Positions 21,885-36,469 of a stretch of DNA of 64,000 bases are shown here, piece after piece. The notes under the pieces were generated by a model, which was not told the origin of the DNA, did not search any database, and worked only from the letters and a program-made list of their open reading frames with translations. The stretch covers positions 23,043,001 through 23,107,000 of the forward strand of contig NC_065574.1 of the NCBI RefSeq assembly GCF_937616625.2, given 5' to 3'. Position 1 is the stretch's first letter; the number at the start of each line of letters is the position of its first letter. Made by a program: the position numbers and the translations under genes. The stretch comes from Mercurialis annua. Lineage: Eukaryota; Streptophyta; Magnoliopsida; Malpighiales; Euphorbiaceae.

Positions 21885-24800
21885 AAACATTTACAAACGT
21901 TTTGAAACAAAACCAAACGTTTAAAACATTACGAACCAAACGTTTCCCCATTTTAGCGATTTAAGCCAAACGTTTAAAAACGTTTCGAAACTAATCCAAA
22001 CGTTTCACCTTTTTAGCGATTTAAGCCAAACGTTTACAAACGTTACGAAACAAATCCAAACATTTCACATTTTTAGCGATTGAAGCCAAATGTTTACAAA
22101 CGTGACGAAACAAAACCAAGCGTTTCACCTTTTTAGCAATTTAAACCAAACGTTTACAAATGTTAAGAAAAAAATCCAAGCGTTTCACCTCTTTAGCAAT
22201 TTAAGCCAAACGTTTACAAAAGTTACAAAACAAATCCAAGCGTTTCACCATTTTAGATATTTAAGCCAAACGTTTACAAAAGTTACAAAACAAATCCAAA
22301 CGTTTCACCTTATTAGCGAGTAAAGACAAACGTTTACAAAAGTTACGACACAAATCCAAATGTTTCACCTTTTTAGCGATATAAGCCAAACGTTTACAAA
22401 CGTTACGAAACAAATCCAAACGTTTCACCTTTTTAGCAATTTAAGCCAAAAGTTTACAAACGCTACAAAACAAATCCAAACGTTTCACCTTTTTAGCGAT
22501 TTAACCTTTTTTGCGATTTAAACCAAACGTTTACAAACGTTACTAAACAAATCCAAATGTTTCACCTATTTAGAGATTTATGCCAAACGTTTACAAACCT
22601 TACGAAACAAAACCAAAAGTTTCACCTTTTTAGCAATTTAAGCCAAACGTTTACAAACATTACGAAATAAATTCAAACGTTTCCCATTTTTAGCAAGTAA
22701 AGCCAAACGTTTACAAAAGTTACGACATAAATCCAAACATTTCACCTTTTTAGCGATTTAAGTCAAACGTTTATAAAGTTACCAAATAAATCCAAACATT
22801 TCCCCATTTTAGCGATTTAAGCCAAAATATTACAAACGTTACAAAACAAATCCAAACGTTTCCCCTTTTTAGCGATTGAAGCCAAACGTTTACACAGGTT
22901 ACGAAACAAATCAAAACGTTTCACCTTTTTACTGAATGAAGCCAAACGTTTACAAATATTACGAAACAAAATCCAAATGTTTCACCTTTTTAGCAATTTA
23001 AGCCAAACGTTTACAAACGTTACGAAACAAATTTAAACGTTTCACCTTTTTATCGAGTAAAGCCAAACGTTTACAAAAGTAACGACACAAATCTAAACGT
23101 TTACCCTTTTTAGCGATTGAAGTCAAACGTTTACAAACGTTACGAAACATATCCAAACATTTCACCTTTTTAGCGATTTAAGCCACACGTTTACAAACGC
23201 TACGAAACAAATCCAAACGTTTCACCTTTTTAGCGATTTAAGCTAAACGTTTACAAACGTTACGAAACAAATCCAAACGTTTCATTTTTTAGCGATTTAA
23301 CCTTTTTAGTGATTTAAACCAAACGTTTACAAACGTTACAAAACAAATCCAAATGTTTCACCTATTTAGCGATTTAAGCCAAACGTTTACAAACCTTACG
23401 AAACAAAACCAAACTTTTAAAATGTTACGAAATAAATCCAAACGTTTCACCTTTTTAGCGATTTAAGCCAAACGTTTACAAACGATACGAAACAAAACCA
23501 AGCGTTTCACCTTTTTAGGAATTTAAGCCAAACGTTTACAAACATTACAAAACAAATCCAAGCGTTTCACATTTTTAGTCATTTAAGCCAAACGTTTACA
23601 AACATTACGAAACAAATACAAGCATTTCACCTTTTTAGCAATTTAAGCCAAACGTTAACAAACGTTATGAAACAAATCCAAACGTTTCACCTTTTTTAGT
23701 GATTTAAGCCAAATGTTTACAAACTTTACTAAAAAATTCAACCGTTTCACCTTTTAAGCGATTTAAGCCAAACATTTACAAAGGTTAGAAAACAAATTCA
23801 AATGTTTCACCTTTTTAGCAATTTGAGCCAAAAGTTTACAAACGTTACGAAACAAATCCAAGCGTTTCACCTTTTTAGCAATTTAAGCCAAACGTTTACA
23901 AATGTTACGAAACAAATCATGGCGTTTCACCTTCTTAGCAATTTAAGCCAAACGTTTACAAACGTTACGAAAAAAATTCAAACGTTTCCCCTTTTTAGCG
24001 ATTTAAGCCAAACGTTTACAAACGTTTTGAAACAAAACCAAACGTTTAAAATATTACGAAACAAATTTCACCTTTTTAGTGAATTAAACCAAACATTTAC
24101 AAATTTTTAGTGATTGAAGCAAAACGTTTACAAACGTTACGAAACAAATCCAAACGTTTCACCTTTTTAGCAATTTAAGCCAAATGTTTACAAATGTTAC
24201 GAAACAAATCCAAACGTTTTACCCATTTTAGCGATTTAAGTCAAACGTTTATAAAGTTACGAAACAAATCTAAACATTTCCCCATTTTAGGATTTATGCC
24301 AAAATATTACAAACGTTACAAAACAAATCCAAACGTTTCCCCTTTTTAGCGATTTAAGCCAAACGTTTACACAGGTTACGAAACAAATCAAAACGTTTCA
24401 CCTTTTTACTGAATGAAGCCAAACGTTTACAAATATTACAAAACAAATCCAAACGTTTCACCTTTTTAGCAATTTAAGCCAAACGTTTACAAACGTTACG
24501 AAACAAATTCAAACGTTTCACCTTTTTAGCGAGTAAAGCTAAACGTTTACAAAAGTTACGTCACAAATCTAAATGTTTACCCTTTTTAGCGATTGAAGTC
24601 AAACGTTTACAAACGTTATGAAACATATCCAAACGTTTCACCTTTATAGCGATTTAAGCCACACGTTTACAAACATTACGAAACAAATCCAAACGTTTCA
24701 CCTTTTTAGCGATTTAAGCTAAATGTTTACAATCGTTACGAAACAAATCCAAACGTTTCATTTTTTAGCAATTTAATCTTTTTAGTGATTTAAACCAAAC

Positions 24801-27800
24801 GTTTACAAACGTTATGAAACAAATCCAAATGTTTCACCTATTTAGTGATTTAAGCCAAACGTTTACAAACCTTACGAAACAAAACCAAACTTTTAAAATG
24901 TTACGAAATAAATCCAAACGTTTCACTTTTTTAGCGATTTAAGCCAAACGTTTACAAACGATACGAAACAAAACCAAGCGTTTCAGCTATTTAGAAATTT
25001 AAGCCAAACGTTTACAAACGCTACGAAAAAATCCAAACGTTTCACCTTTTTAGCGATTGAGGCCAAACATTTAAAAATGTTTTGAAACAAAACCAAACGT
25101 TTAAAACATTACGAACCAAACGTTTCCCCATTTTAGCGATTTAAGCCAAACGTTTAAAAACGTTTCGAAACTAATCCAAACGTTTCACCTTTTTAGCGAT
25201 TTAAGCCAAACGTTTACAAACGTTACGAAACAAATCCAAACATTTCACATTTTTAGCGATTGAAGCCAAATGTTTACAAACGTGACGAAACAAAACCAAG
25301 CGTTTCACCTTTTTAGCAATTTAAACCAAACATTTAAAAATGTTAAGAAACAAATCCAAGCGTTTCACCTCTTTAGCAATTTAAGCCAAACGTTTACAAA
25401 AGTTACAAAACAAATCCAAGCGTTTCACCATTTTAGATATTTAAGCCAAACGTTTACAAAAGTTACAAAACAAATCCAAACGTTTCACCTTATTAGCGAG
25501 TAAAGACAAACGTTTACAAAAGTTACGACACAAATCCAAACGTTTCCCCTTTTTTGCGATTTAAGCCAAACGTTTACAAACGTTACGAAACAAATCCAAA
25601 CGTTTCACCTTTTTAGCAATTTAAGCCAAAAGTTTACAAACGCTACAAAACAAATCCAAACGTTTCACCTTTTTAGCGATTTAACCTTTTTTGCGATTTA
25701 AACCAAACGTTTACAAACGTTACTAAACAAATCCAAATGTTTCACCTATTTAGAGATTTATGCCAAACGTTTACAAACCTTACGAAACAAAACCAAAAGT
25801 TTCACCTTTTTAGCAATTTAAGCCAAACGTTTACAAACATTACGAAATAAATTCAAACGTTTCCCATTTTTAGCAAGTAAAGCCAAACGTTTACAAAAGT
25901 TACGACATAAATCCAAACATTTCACCTTTTTAGCGATTTAAGTCAAACGTTTATAAAGTTACGAAACAAATCCAAACATTTCCCCATTTTAGGGATTTAA
26001 GCCAAAATATTACAAACGTTACAAAACAAATCCAAACGTTTCCCCTTTTTAGCGATTTAAGCCAAACGTTTACACAGGTTACGAAACAAATCAAAACGTT
26101 TCACCTTTTTACTGAATGAAGCCAAACGTTTACAAATATTACGAAACAAAATCCAAACGTTTCACCTTTTTAGCAATTTAAGCCAAACGTTTACAAACGT
26201 TACGAAACAAATTTAAACGTTTCACCTTTTTAGCGAGTAAAGCCAAACGTTTACAAAAGTTACGACACAAATCTAAACGTTTATCCTTTTTAGCGATTGA
26301 AGTCAAACGTTTACAAACGTTACGAAACATATCCAAACATTTCACCTTTTTAGCGATTTAAGCCACACGTTTACAAACGTTACGAAACAAATCCAAATGT
26401 TTCACCTTTTTAGCGATTTAAGCTAAACGTTTACAAACGTTACGAAACAAATCCAAACGTTTCATTTTTTACCGATTTAACCTTTTTAGTGATTTAAACC
26501 AAACGTTTACAAACGTTACAAAACAAATCCAAATGTTTCACCTATTTAGCGATTTAAGCCAAACGTTTACAAACCTTACGAAACAAAACCAAACTTTTAA
26601 AATGTTACGAAATAAATCCAAACGTTTCACCTTTTTAGCGATTTAAGCCAAACGTTTACAAACGATACGAAACAAAACCAAGCGTTTCACCTTTTTAGGA
26701 ATTTAAGCCAAACGTTTACAAACATTACAAAACCAATCCAAGCGTTTCACATTTTTAGTCATTTAAGCCAAACGTTTACAAACATTACGAAACAAATACA
26801 AGCATTTCACCTTTTTAGCAATTTAAGCCAAACGTTAACAAACGTTATGAAACAAATCCAAACGTTTCACCTTTTTTAGTGATTTAAGCCAAATGTTTAC
26901 AAACTTTACTAAAAAATTCAACCGTTTCACCTTTTAAGCGATTTAAGCCAAACATTTACAAAGGTTAGAAAACAAATTCAAATGTTTCACCTTTTTAGCA
27001 ATTTGAGCCAAAAGTTTACAAACGTTACGAAACAAATCCAAGCGTTTCACCTTTTTAGCAATTTAAGCCAAACGTTTACAAATGTTACGAAACAAATCAT
27101 GGCGTTTCACCTTCTTAGCAATTTAAGCCAAACGTTTACAAACGTTACGAAAAAAATTCAAACGTTTCACCTTTTTAGCGATTTAAGCCAAACGTTTACA
27201 AACGTTTTGAAACAAAACCAAACGTTTAAAATATTACGAAACAAATTTCACCTTTTTAGTGAATTAAACCAAACATTTACAAATTTTTAGTGATTGAAGC
27301 AAAACGTTTACAAACGTTACGAAACAAATCCAAACGTTTCACCTTTTTAGCAATTTAAGCCAAATGTTTACAAATGTTACGAAATAAATCCAAACGTTTT
27401 ACCCATTTTAGCGATTTAAGTCAAACGTTTATAAAGTTACGAAACAAATCTAAACATTTCCCCATTTTAGCGATTTATGCCAAAATATTACAAACGTTAC
27501 AAAACAAATCCAAACGTTTCCCCTTTTTAGCGATTTAAGCCAAACGTTTACACAGGTTACGAAACAAATCAAAACGTTTCACCTTTTTACTGAATGAAAC
27601 CAAACGTTTACAAATATTACGAAACAAATCCAAACGTTTCACCTTTTTAGCAATTTAAGCCAAACGTTTACAAACGTTACGAAACAAATTCAAACGTTTC
27701 ACCTTTTTAGCGAGTAAAGCTAAACGTTTACAAAAGTTACGTCACAAATCTAAATGTTTACCCTTTTTAGCGATTGAAGTCAAACGTTTACAAACGTTAT

Positions 27801-30590
27801 GAAACATATCCAAACGTTTCACCTTTATAGCGATTTAAGCCACACGTTTACAAACGTTACGAAACAAATCCAAACGTTTCACCTTTTTAGCGATTTAAGC
27901 TAAATGTTTACAATCGTTACGAAACAAATCCAAACGTTTCATTTTTTAGCAATTTAATCTTTTTAGTGATTTAAACCAAACGTTTACAAACGTTACGAAA
28001 CAAATCCAAATGTTTCACCTATTTAGTGATTTAAGCCAAACGTTTACAAACCTTACGAAACAAAACCAAACTTTTAAAATGTTACGAAATAAATCCAAAC
28101 GTTTCACTTTTTTAGCGATTTAAGCCAAACGTTTACAAACGATACGAAACAAAACCAAGCGTTTCAGCTATTTAGAAATTTAAGCCAAACGTTTACAAAC
28201 GCTACGAAAAAATCCAAACGTTTCACCTTTTTAGCGATTGAGGCCAAACATTTAAAAATGTTTTGAAACAAAACCAAACGTTTAAAACATTACGAACCAA
28301 ACGTTTCCCCATTTTTGCGATTTAAGCCAAACGTTTAAAAACGTTTCGAAACTAATCCAAACGTTTCACCTTTTTAGCGATTTAAGCCAAACGTTTACAA
28401 ACGTTACGAAACAAATTCAAACATTTCACATTTTTAGCGATTGAAGCCAAATGTTTACAAACGTGACGAAACAAAACCAAGCGTTTCACCTTTTTAGCAA
28501 TTTAAACCAAACATTTAAAAATGTTAAGAAACAAATCCAAGCGTTTCACCTCTTTAGCAATTTAAGCCAAACGTTTACAAAAGTAACAAAACAAATCCAA
28601 GCGTTTCACCATTTTAGATATTTAAGCCAAACGTTTACAAAAGTTACAAAACAAATCCAAACGTTTCACCTTATTAGCGAGTAAAGACAAACGTTTACAA
28701 AAGTTACGACACAAATCCAAACGTTTCCCCTTTTTTGCGATTTAAGCCAAACGTTTACAAACGTTACGAAACAAATCCAAACGTTTCACCTTTTTAGCAA
28801 TTTAAGCCAAAAGTTTACAAACGCTACAAAACAAATCCAAACGTTTCACCTTTTTAGCGATTTAACCTTTTTTGCGATTTAAACCAAACGTTTACAAACG
28901 TTACTAAACAAATCCAAATGTTTCACCTATTTAGAGATTTATGCCAAACGTTTACAAACCTTACGAAACAAAACCAAAAGTTTCACCTTTTTAGCAATTT
29001 AAGCCAAACGTTTACAAACATTACGAAATAAATTCAAACGTTTCCCAGTTTTAGCAAGTAAAGCCAAACGTTTACAAAAGTTACGACATAAATCCAAACA
29101 TTTCACCTTTTTAGCGATTTAAGTCAAACGTTTATAAAGTTACGAAACAAATCCAAACATTTCCCCATTTTAGCGATTTAAGCCAAAATATTACAAACGT
29201 TACAAAACAAATCCAAACGTTTCCCCTTTTTAGCGATTTAAGCCAAACGTTTACACAGGTTACGAAACAAATCAAAACGTTTCACCTTTTTACTGAATGA
29301 AGCCAAACGTTTACAAATATTACGAAACAAAATCCAAACGTTTCACCTTTTTAGCAATTTAAGCCAAACGTTTACAAACGTTACGAAACAAATTTAAACG
29401 TTTCACCTTTTTAGCGAGTAAAGCCAAACGTTTACAAAAGTTACGACACAAATCTAAACGTTTACCCTTTTTAGCGATTGAAGTCAAACGTTTACAAACG
29501 TTACGAAACATATCCAAACGTTTCACCTTTTTACCAATTTAAGCCACACGTTTACAAACGTTACGAAACAAATCCAAACGTTTCACCTTTTTAGCGATTT
29601 AAGCTAAACGTTTACAAACATTACGAAACAAATCCAAACGTTTCATTTTTTAGCGATTTAACCTTTTTAGTGATTTAAACCAAACGTTTACAAACGTTAC
29701 GAAACAAATCCAAATGTTTCACCTATTTAGCGATTTAAGCCAAACGTTTACAAACCTTACGAAACAAAACCAAACTTTTAAAATGTTATGAAATAAATCA
29801 AAACGTTTCACTTTTTTAGCGATTTAAGCCAAACGATTACAAACGATACGAAACAAAACCAAGCGTTTCACCTTTTTAGAAATTTAAGCCAAATGTTTAC
29901 AAACATTACAAAACAAATCCAAGCGTTTCACATTTTTAGTCATTTAAGGCAAACGTTTACAAACATTACGAAACAAATACAAGCATTTCACCTTTTTAGC
30001 AATTTAAGCCAAACGTTAACAAACGTTATGAAACAAATCCAAACATTTCACCTTTTTTAGTGATTTAAGCCAAATGTTTACAAACTTTACTAAAAAATTC
30101 AAACGTTTCACCTTTTAAGCGATTTAAGCCAAACATTTACAAAGGTTAGAAAACAAATTCAAATGTTTCACCTTTTTAGCAATTTGAGCCAAAAGTTTAC
30201 AAACGTTACGAAACAAATCCAAGCGTTTCACCTTTTTAGCAATTTAAGCCAAACGTTTACAAATGTTACGAAACAAATCATGGCGTTTCACCTTCTTAGC
30301 AATTTAAGCCAAACGTTTACAAATGATACGAAAAAAATTCAAATGTTTCACCTTTTTAGCGATTTAAGCCAAACGTTTACAAACGTTTTGAAACAAAACC
30401 AAACGTTTAAAATATTACGAAACAAATTTCACCTTTTTAGTGAATTAAACCAAACATTTACAAATTTTTAGTGATTGAAGCAAAACGTTTACAAACGTTA
30501 CGAAACAAATCCAAACGTTTCACCTTTTTAGCAATTTAAGCTAAATGTTTACAAATGTTACGAAACAAATCCAAACGTTTTACCCATTTT
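21885..30590 (+). repeat. Higher-order repeat A: ~3.18-kb unit, about 2.7 copies
   Basis: Copies begin near 21885, 25067 and 28249; the last stops near 30590. Matching landmarks lie 3180-3181 bp apart, for example ATGTTTACAAACGTGACG at 22090, 25270 and 28451, and ACACAGGTTACG at about 22892, 26072 and 29252. The period is 53 monomers. Copies 2 and 3 share changes not in copy 1 (such as AAACATTTAAAAATG near 25325 and 28506), so they duplicated more recently. Each unit contains two related sub-blocks about 1.48 and 1.70 kb apart. Edges are uncertain by some tens of bases. Confidence 0.93.
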
Positions 30591-33500
30591 AGCGAGTAAA
30601 GCCAAACGTTTACAAAAGTTACGACACAAATCCAAACGTTTCCCCTTTTTAGCGATTGAAGTCAAACGTATACAAACGTTACGAAACAAATTTAAACGTT
30701 TCCCTATTTTAGCTATTTAAGCCAAAAGTTTATAAACTCTACCAAACAAAACCAAACGTTATGAAACAATTCTAAACGTTTCCAAACGTTACGAAAAAAT
30801 CCAAACGTTTCCAAACGTTACGAAACAAATCCAAACGTTTCACCTTTTTAGCGATTTAAGCCAAACGTTTATAAACGTCTACAAACGTTATGAAACAAAT
30901 CCAAACGTTTACAAACATTACGGAACAAAAGCAAACTTTTCACATTTTTACCAATTTAAGCAAAAACGTTTACAAACGCTACGAAACAAATCCAATCATT
31001 TCACCTTTTTAGCGATTGAAGCCAAACGTTTAGAAACGTTAAAAAACAAATCCAAACGTTTCCATTTTAGCGATTTAATCCAAACATTTATAAACGTTAC
31101 GAAACAAAACCAAACATTTACAAACGTTACGAAACAAATCCAAATGTTTAAAAACGTTTCGAAACAAATCCAAACGTTTCCCCATTTTAGCGATTTAAGC
31201 CAAACGTTTACAAAAGTTATGAAACAAATCCAAACGTTTACCCTTTTTAGCGATTTAAGCCAAAAGTTTACAAACGTTGCAAAACAAATCAAAACATTTC
31301 CCCATTATAGCGATTTAAGCCAAATGATTACAAACGTTCCAAAACAAATCCAAACGTTTCCCCTTTTTAGCGATTTAAGCCAAACGATTACACATGTTAC
31401 GAAACAAATCAAAATGTTTCCCCTTTTTAGTGATTGAAGCCAAACGTTTACAAATATTACGAAACCAATCCAAACGTTTCACCTTTTTAGCAATTTAAGC
31501 CAAACGTTTACAAACGTTACGAAACTAATCCAAACGTTTCCCCTTTTTAGGGATTTAAGCCAAACGTTTACAAACGTAACGAAACTAATCCAAACGTTTA
31601 AAATGTTACGAAACCCTTTGAAGAAATTTAAACCAAACGTTTCCAGACCTTACGAAACAAATCATAACATTTAACCTTTTTAGCTATTTAAGCCAAACGT
31701 TTATAAACGTTACAAAACAAATCCAAACGTTTACCCTTTTTAGCGATTTAATCAAAACGTTTACAAACGTTACGAAACAAATCCAAGCGTTTCACCTTTT
31801 TATCGATTTAAGCCAAACGTTTAAAAACGTTACGAAACAAATCCAGACGATTCACATTTTTAGCGATTTAAGCTAAACGTTTACAAACATTACGAAACAA
31901 ATCTAAACGTTTCTAGTTTTTAGCGATTTAAGCCAAACATTTACAAACGTTGCGAAACAAAACCGGACGTTTCACTGTTTTTGCGATTTTAGCCAAACGT
32001 TTAGAAACATTACGAAACAAAACCAAACGCTTAAAACGTTATGAAACAAATCCAGCCGTTTCACCGTTATAGCAATTTAAGCAAAACGTATAGAAACGTT
32101 GCGAAACAAATCCAAACGTTTCACCTTTTTAGCGATTTAAGCAAAACGTTTACAAATGTTACGAAACAAATCCAAACGTTATGAAATAAAACCAAACGTT
32201 TACAAACTTTATGAAACAAATCCAAGCGTTTCACCTTTTTAGCAATTTAAGCGAAACGTTTACAAACATTACGAAACTAATCCAAATGTTTCACCTTTTT
32301 AGCAATTTAAGCAAAACCTTTACAAACGTTACGAAACAAATCCAAACGTTTCTCCTATTTAGCCATTTAAGCAAAACGTTTACAAACGTTACGAAACAAA
32401 ACCAAACTTTTAAAATGTTACGAAACAAATCCAAACGTTTCACATTTTTAGAGATGTAAGCCAAACTTTTACAAACGTTACGAAACAAAATCAAGCGTTT
32501 CACCTTTTTAGAAATTTAAGCCAAACGTTTACAAACATTACAAAACAAATCCAAGTGTTTCACATTTTTAGCCATTTAAGCCAAACGGTTACAAACGTTA
32601 CGAAACAAATCCAAGCATTTCACCTTTTTAGCAATTTAAGCCAAATGTTTATAAACTTTACAAAAAAAATCCAAACGTTTCACCTTTTAAGCGATTTAAG
32701 GCAAACGTTTACAAACGTTACGAAACAAATCCAAATGTTTCACCTTTTAAGCAATTTGAGCCAAACGTTTACAAACGTTACGAAACAAATAAAGGCGTTT
32801 CACCTTTTTAGAAATTTAAGCCAAACGTTTACAAACGTTACGAAAAAATCGAAACGTTTCACCTTTTTAGCGATTTAAGCCAAACGTTTACAATCGTTTT
32901 GAAACAAAACCAAACGTTTAAAACATTACGAACCAAACGTTTCCCCATTTTAGCGATTTAAGCCAAATATTTAAAAACGTTACGAAACTTATCCAAACGT
33001 TTCACCTTTTCAGCGATTTAAGCCAAACGTTTACAAACGTTACGAACAAATCCAAACGTTTCATATTTTTAGCGATTGAAGCCAAACGTTTACAAACATT
33101 ACGAAACAAAACCAAGCGTTTCACCTTTTTAGCAATTTAAACCAAACATTTACAAATGTAAAGAAACAATTCCAAGCGTTTCACCTTTTTAGCATAAGTC
33201 AAACGTTAACAAATGTTTCGAAACAAATACAAGAGTTTCACCATTTTAGATATATAAGCCAAACGTTTACAAACGTTACGAAACTAATCCTAACGATTCA
33301 CCTTTTTAGCTATTTAAGCCAAACGTTTAAAAACGGTACGAAACAGATCCAAAAGTTTCACCTTTTTAGCGATGTAAGCCAAACATTTACAAACGCTATG
33401 AAACAAATCCAAATGTTTCCCCTTTTTAGCCATTTAAGCCAAACGTTTATGAAAGTTACGAAACAAATCCAAACGTTTCACCTTTTTAGCGAGTACAGTC

Positions 33501-36469
33501 AAACGTATACAAAAGTTACGACACAAATCCAAACGTTTTCCCTTTTTAGCGATTTAAACCAAACGTTTACAAACGTTACGAAACAAATCCAAACGTTTCA
33601 CCTTTTTAGCGATTTAAGCCAAACGTTTACAAATGTTATGAAACAAATCCAAACATTTCACCTTTTTAGCGATTTAACCTTTTTAGCGATTTAAACCAAA
33701 TGTTTACAAACGTTACGAAGCAAATCAAAACGTTTCACCTATTTAGCGATTTAAGCCAAACGTTTACAAACCTTACGAAACAAAACCAAACTTTTAAAAT
33801 GTTACAAATCAAATCCAAACGTTTCATCTTTTTAGCAATTTAAGCCAATCGTTTACAAACGATATGAAACAAAACTAAGCGTTTCACCTTTTTAGAAATT
33901 TAAGCCAAACGTTTACAAACATTACTAAACAAATCCAAGCGCTTCAGATTTTTAGCCATTAAAGCCAAACGTTTACAAACATTACGAAACAAATCCAAGC
34001 ATTTCACCTTTTTAGCAATTTAAGCCAAACATTTACAAACGTTATAAAACAAATCCAAACGTTTCACCTTTTTTAGCGATTCAAGCCAAATGTTTACAAA
34101 CGTTACGAAAAAAATCCAAACGTTTCACCTTTTAAGCGATCTAAGCCAAACATTTACAAAGGTTATGAAACAAATCCAATTGTTTCACCTTTTTAGCAAT
34201 GTAAGCCAAACATTTACAAACGTTACGAAACAAATCAAGGCGTTTCACCTTTTTAGAAATTTAAGCCAAACATTTACAAACATTACAAAAAAATCCAAAC
34301 GTTTCACCTTTTTAGTGATTTAAGCCAAACGTTTACAATCGTTTTGAAACAAAACCAAACGTTTAAAACATTACGAACCAAAAGTTTCCTCATTTTAGCA
34401 ATTTAAGCCAAACGTTTATAAACGTAACGAAACTTATCCAAACATTTCACCTTTTTAGCGATTTAAGCCAAACGTTTACAAACGTTACGAACAAATCCAA
34501 ACGTTTCCCATTTTTAGCAATTGAAGCCAAATGTTTACAAACATTACGAAACAAAACCAAGCGTTTCACCTTTTTAGCAATTTAAACCAAATGTTTACAA
34601 ATGTTAAGAAACAAATCCAAGCGTTTCACCTTTTTAGAAATTTAAGCCAAACGTTTACAAACGTTACGAAACAAATAAAAGCGTTTCACCATTTTAGATA
34701 TTTAAGCCAAACGTTTGCAAACGATACGAAACTAATCCTAACGATTCACCTTTTTAGCGATATAAGCCAAACGTCTACAAACAGTACGAAACAAATCCAA
34801 AAGTTTCACCTTTTTAGCCATGTAAGCCAAATGTTTACAAACGCTACCAAACAAATCAAAATGTTTCACCTATTTAGCCATTTAAGCCAAACGTTTAAAA
34901 ACCTTACGAAACAAATCAAACTTTTAAAATGTTACAAAACAAATTCAAACGTTTCATCTTTTTAGCGATTTAAGCAAATTGATTACAAACGTTACGAAAT
35001 AAAACTAAGCGTGTCACCTTTTTAGAAATTTAAGCCAAACATTTTCAAACATTACAAAACAAATCCAAGCGTTTCACATTTTTAGCCATTTAAGTCAAAC
35101 GTTTACAAACGTCACGAAAAATATCCAAGCATTTCACCTTTTTAGCAATTTTAGCCAAACATTTACAAACGTTATGAAACAAATCCAAACGTTTCACCTT
35201 TTTTAGCGATTCAAGCCAAATGTTTACAAACGTTACGAAACAAATCCAAACGTTTCATCTTTTAAGCGATTTAAGCCAAACATTTACAAAGATTATGAAA
35301 TAAATCCAAATGTTTCACCTTTTTAGCAATTTGAGCCAAAAGTTTACAAACGTTACGAAACAAATCCAAGCGTTTCACCTTTTTAGCAATTTAAGCCAAA
35401 CTTTTACAAATGTTACGAAATAAATCAAGGCGTTTCACCTTTTTAGCAATATAAGCCAAACATTTACAAACGTTACGAAAAAAATCCAAAAGTTTCCTCT
35501 TTTTAGCGATTTAAACCAAACGTTTACAAACGTTTTGAAACAGAACCAAACGTTTAAAACATTACGAAAAAAATTTCACCTTTTTAGTGATTGAAGCAAA
35601 ATGTTTACAAACGTTACGAAACAAATCCAAAAGTTTCACCTTTTTAGCAATTTAAGCCAAATGTTTCACCTTTTTAGCGATTTAAGCCAAATTTTTAAAA
35701 CGTTACGAAATAAATCCAAGCGTTTACAAACATTACGGAACAAAAAAAAAGTTTCGCATTTTTAGCAATTTAAGCCAAACGTTTACAAAAGTTACGAAAC
35801 AAATCCAAATGTTTCACCTTTTTAGCAATTGAAGTCAAACGTTTACAAACGTTACAAAACAAATCCAAATGTTTCCCCATTTTAGCAATTTAAGCCAAAC
35901 GTTTATAAACGTTACGAAACAAAACCAAACGTTTACAAACGTTACGAAACAAATCTAAACGTTTCCAAACGTTACGAAATAAATCCAAACGTTTTCCCAT
36001 TTTAGTGATTTAAGTCAAACGTTACGAAATAAATCCAAACGTTTCACTTTTTTAGCGATTTAAGCCAAACGTCTACAAACGTTATAAAACAAATCCAAAC
36101 GTTTACAAACATTACGGAACAAAAGCAAACTTTTCACATTTTTAGCAATTTAAACCAAACGTTTACAAACGCTACGAAACAAATCCAATCATTTCACCTT
36201 TTAGCGATTGAAACCAAACATTTACAAACGTTAAAAAACAAATCCAAACGTTTCCCCATTTTAGCGATTTAAGCCAAACATTTATAAACGTTACGAAACA
36301 AAACCAAACGTTTAAAAACGTTACGAAATAAATCCAAATGTTTACAAACGTTACGAAACAAATCCAAACGTTTCCCCATTTTATCGAATTAAGCCACACG
36401 TTTACAAACGTTACGAAACAAATCCAAACGCTTCACCTTTTTAGCGATTTAAGCCAAATGTTTACAAAA

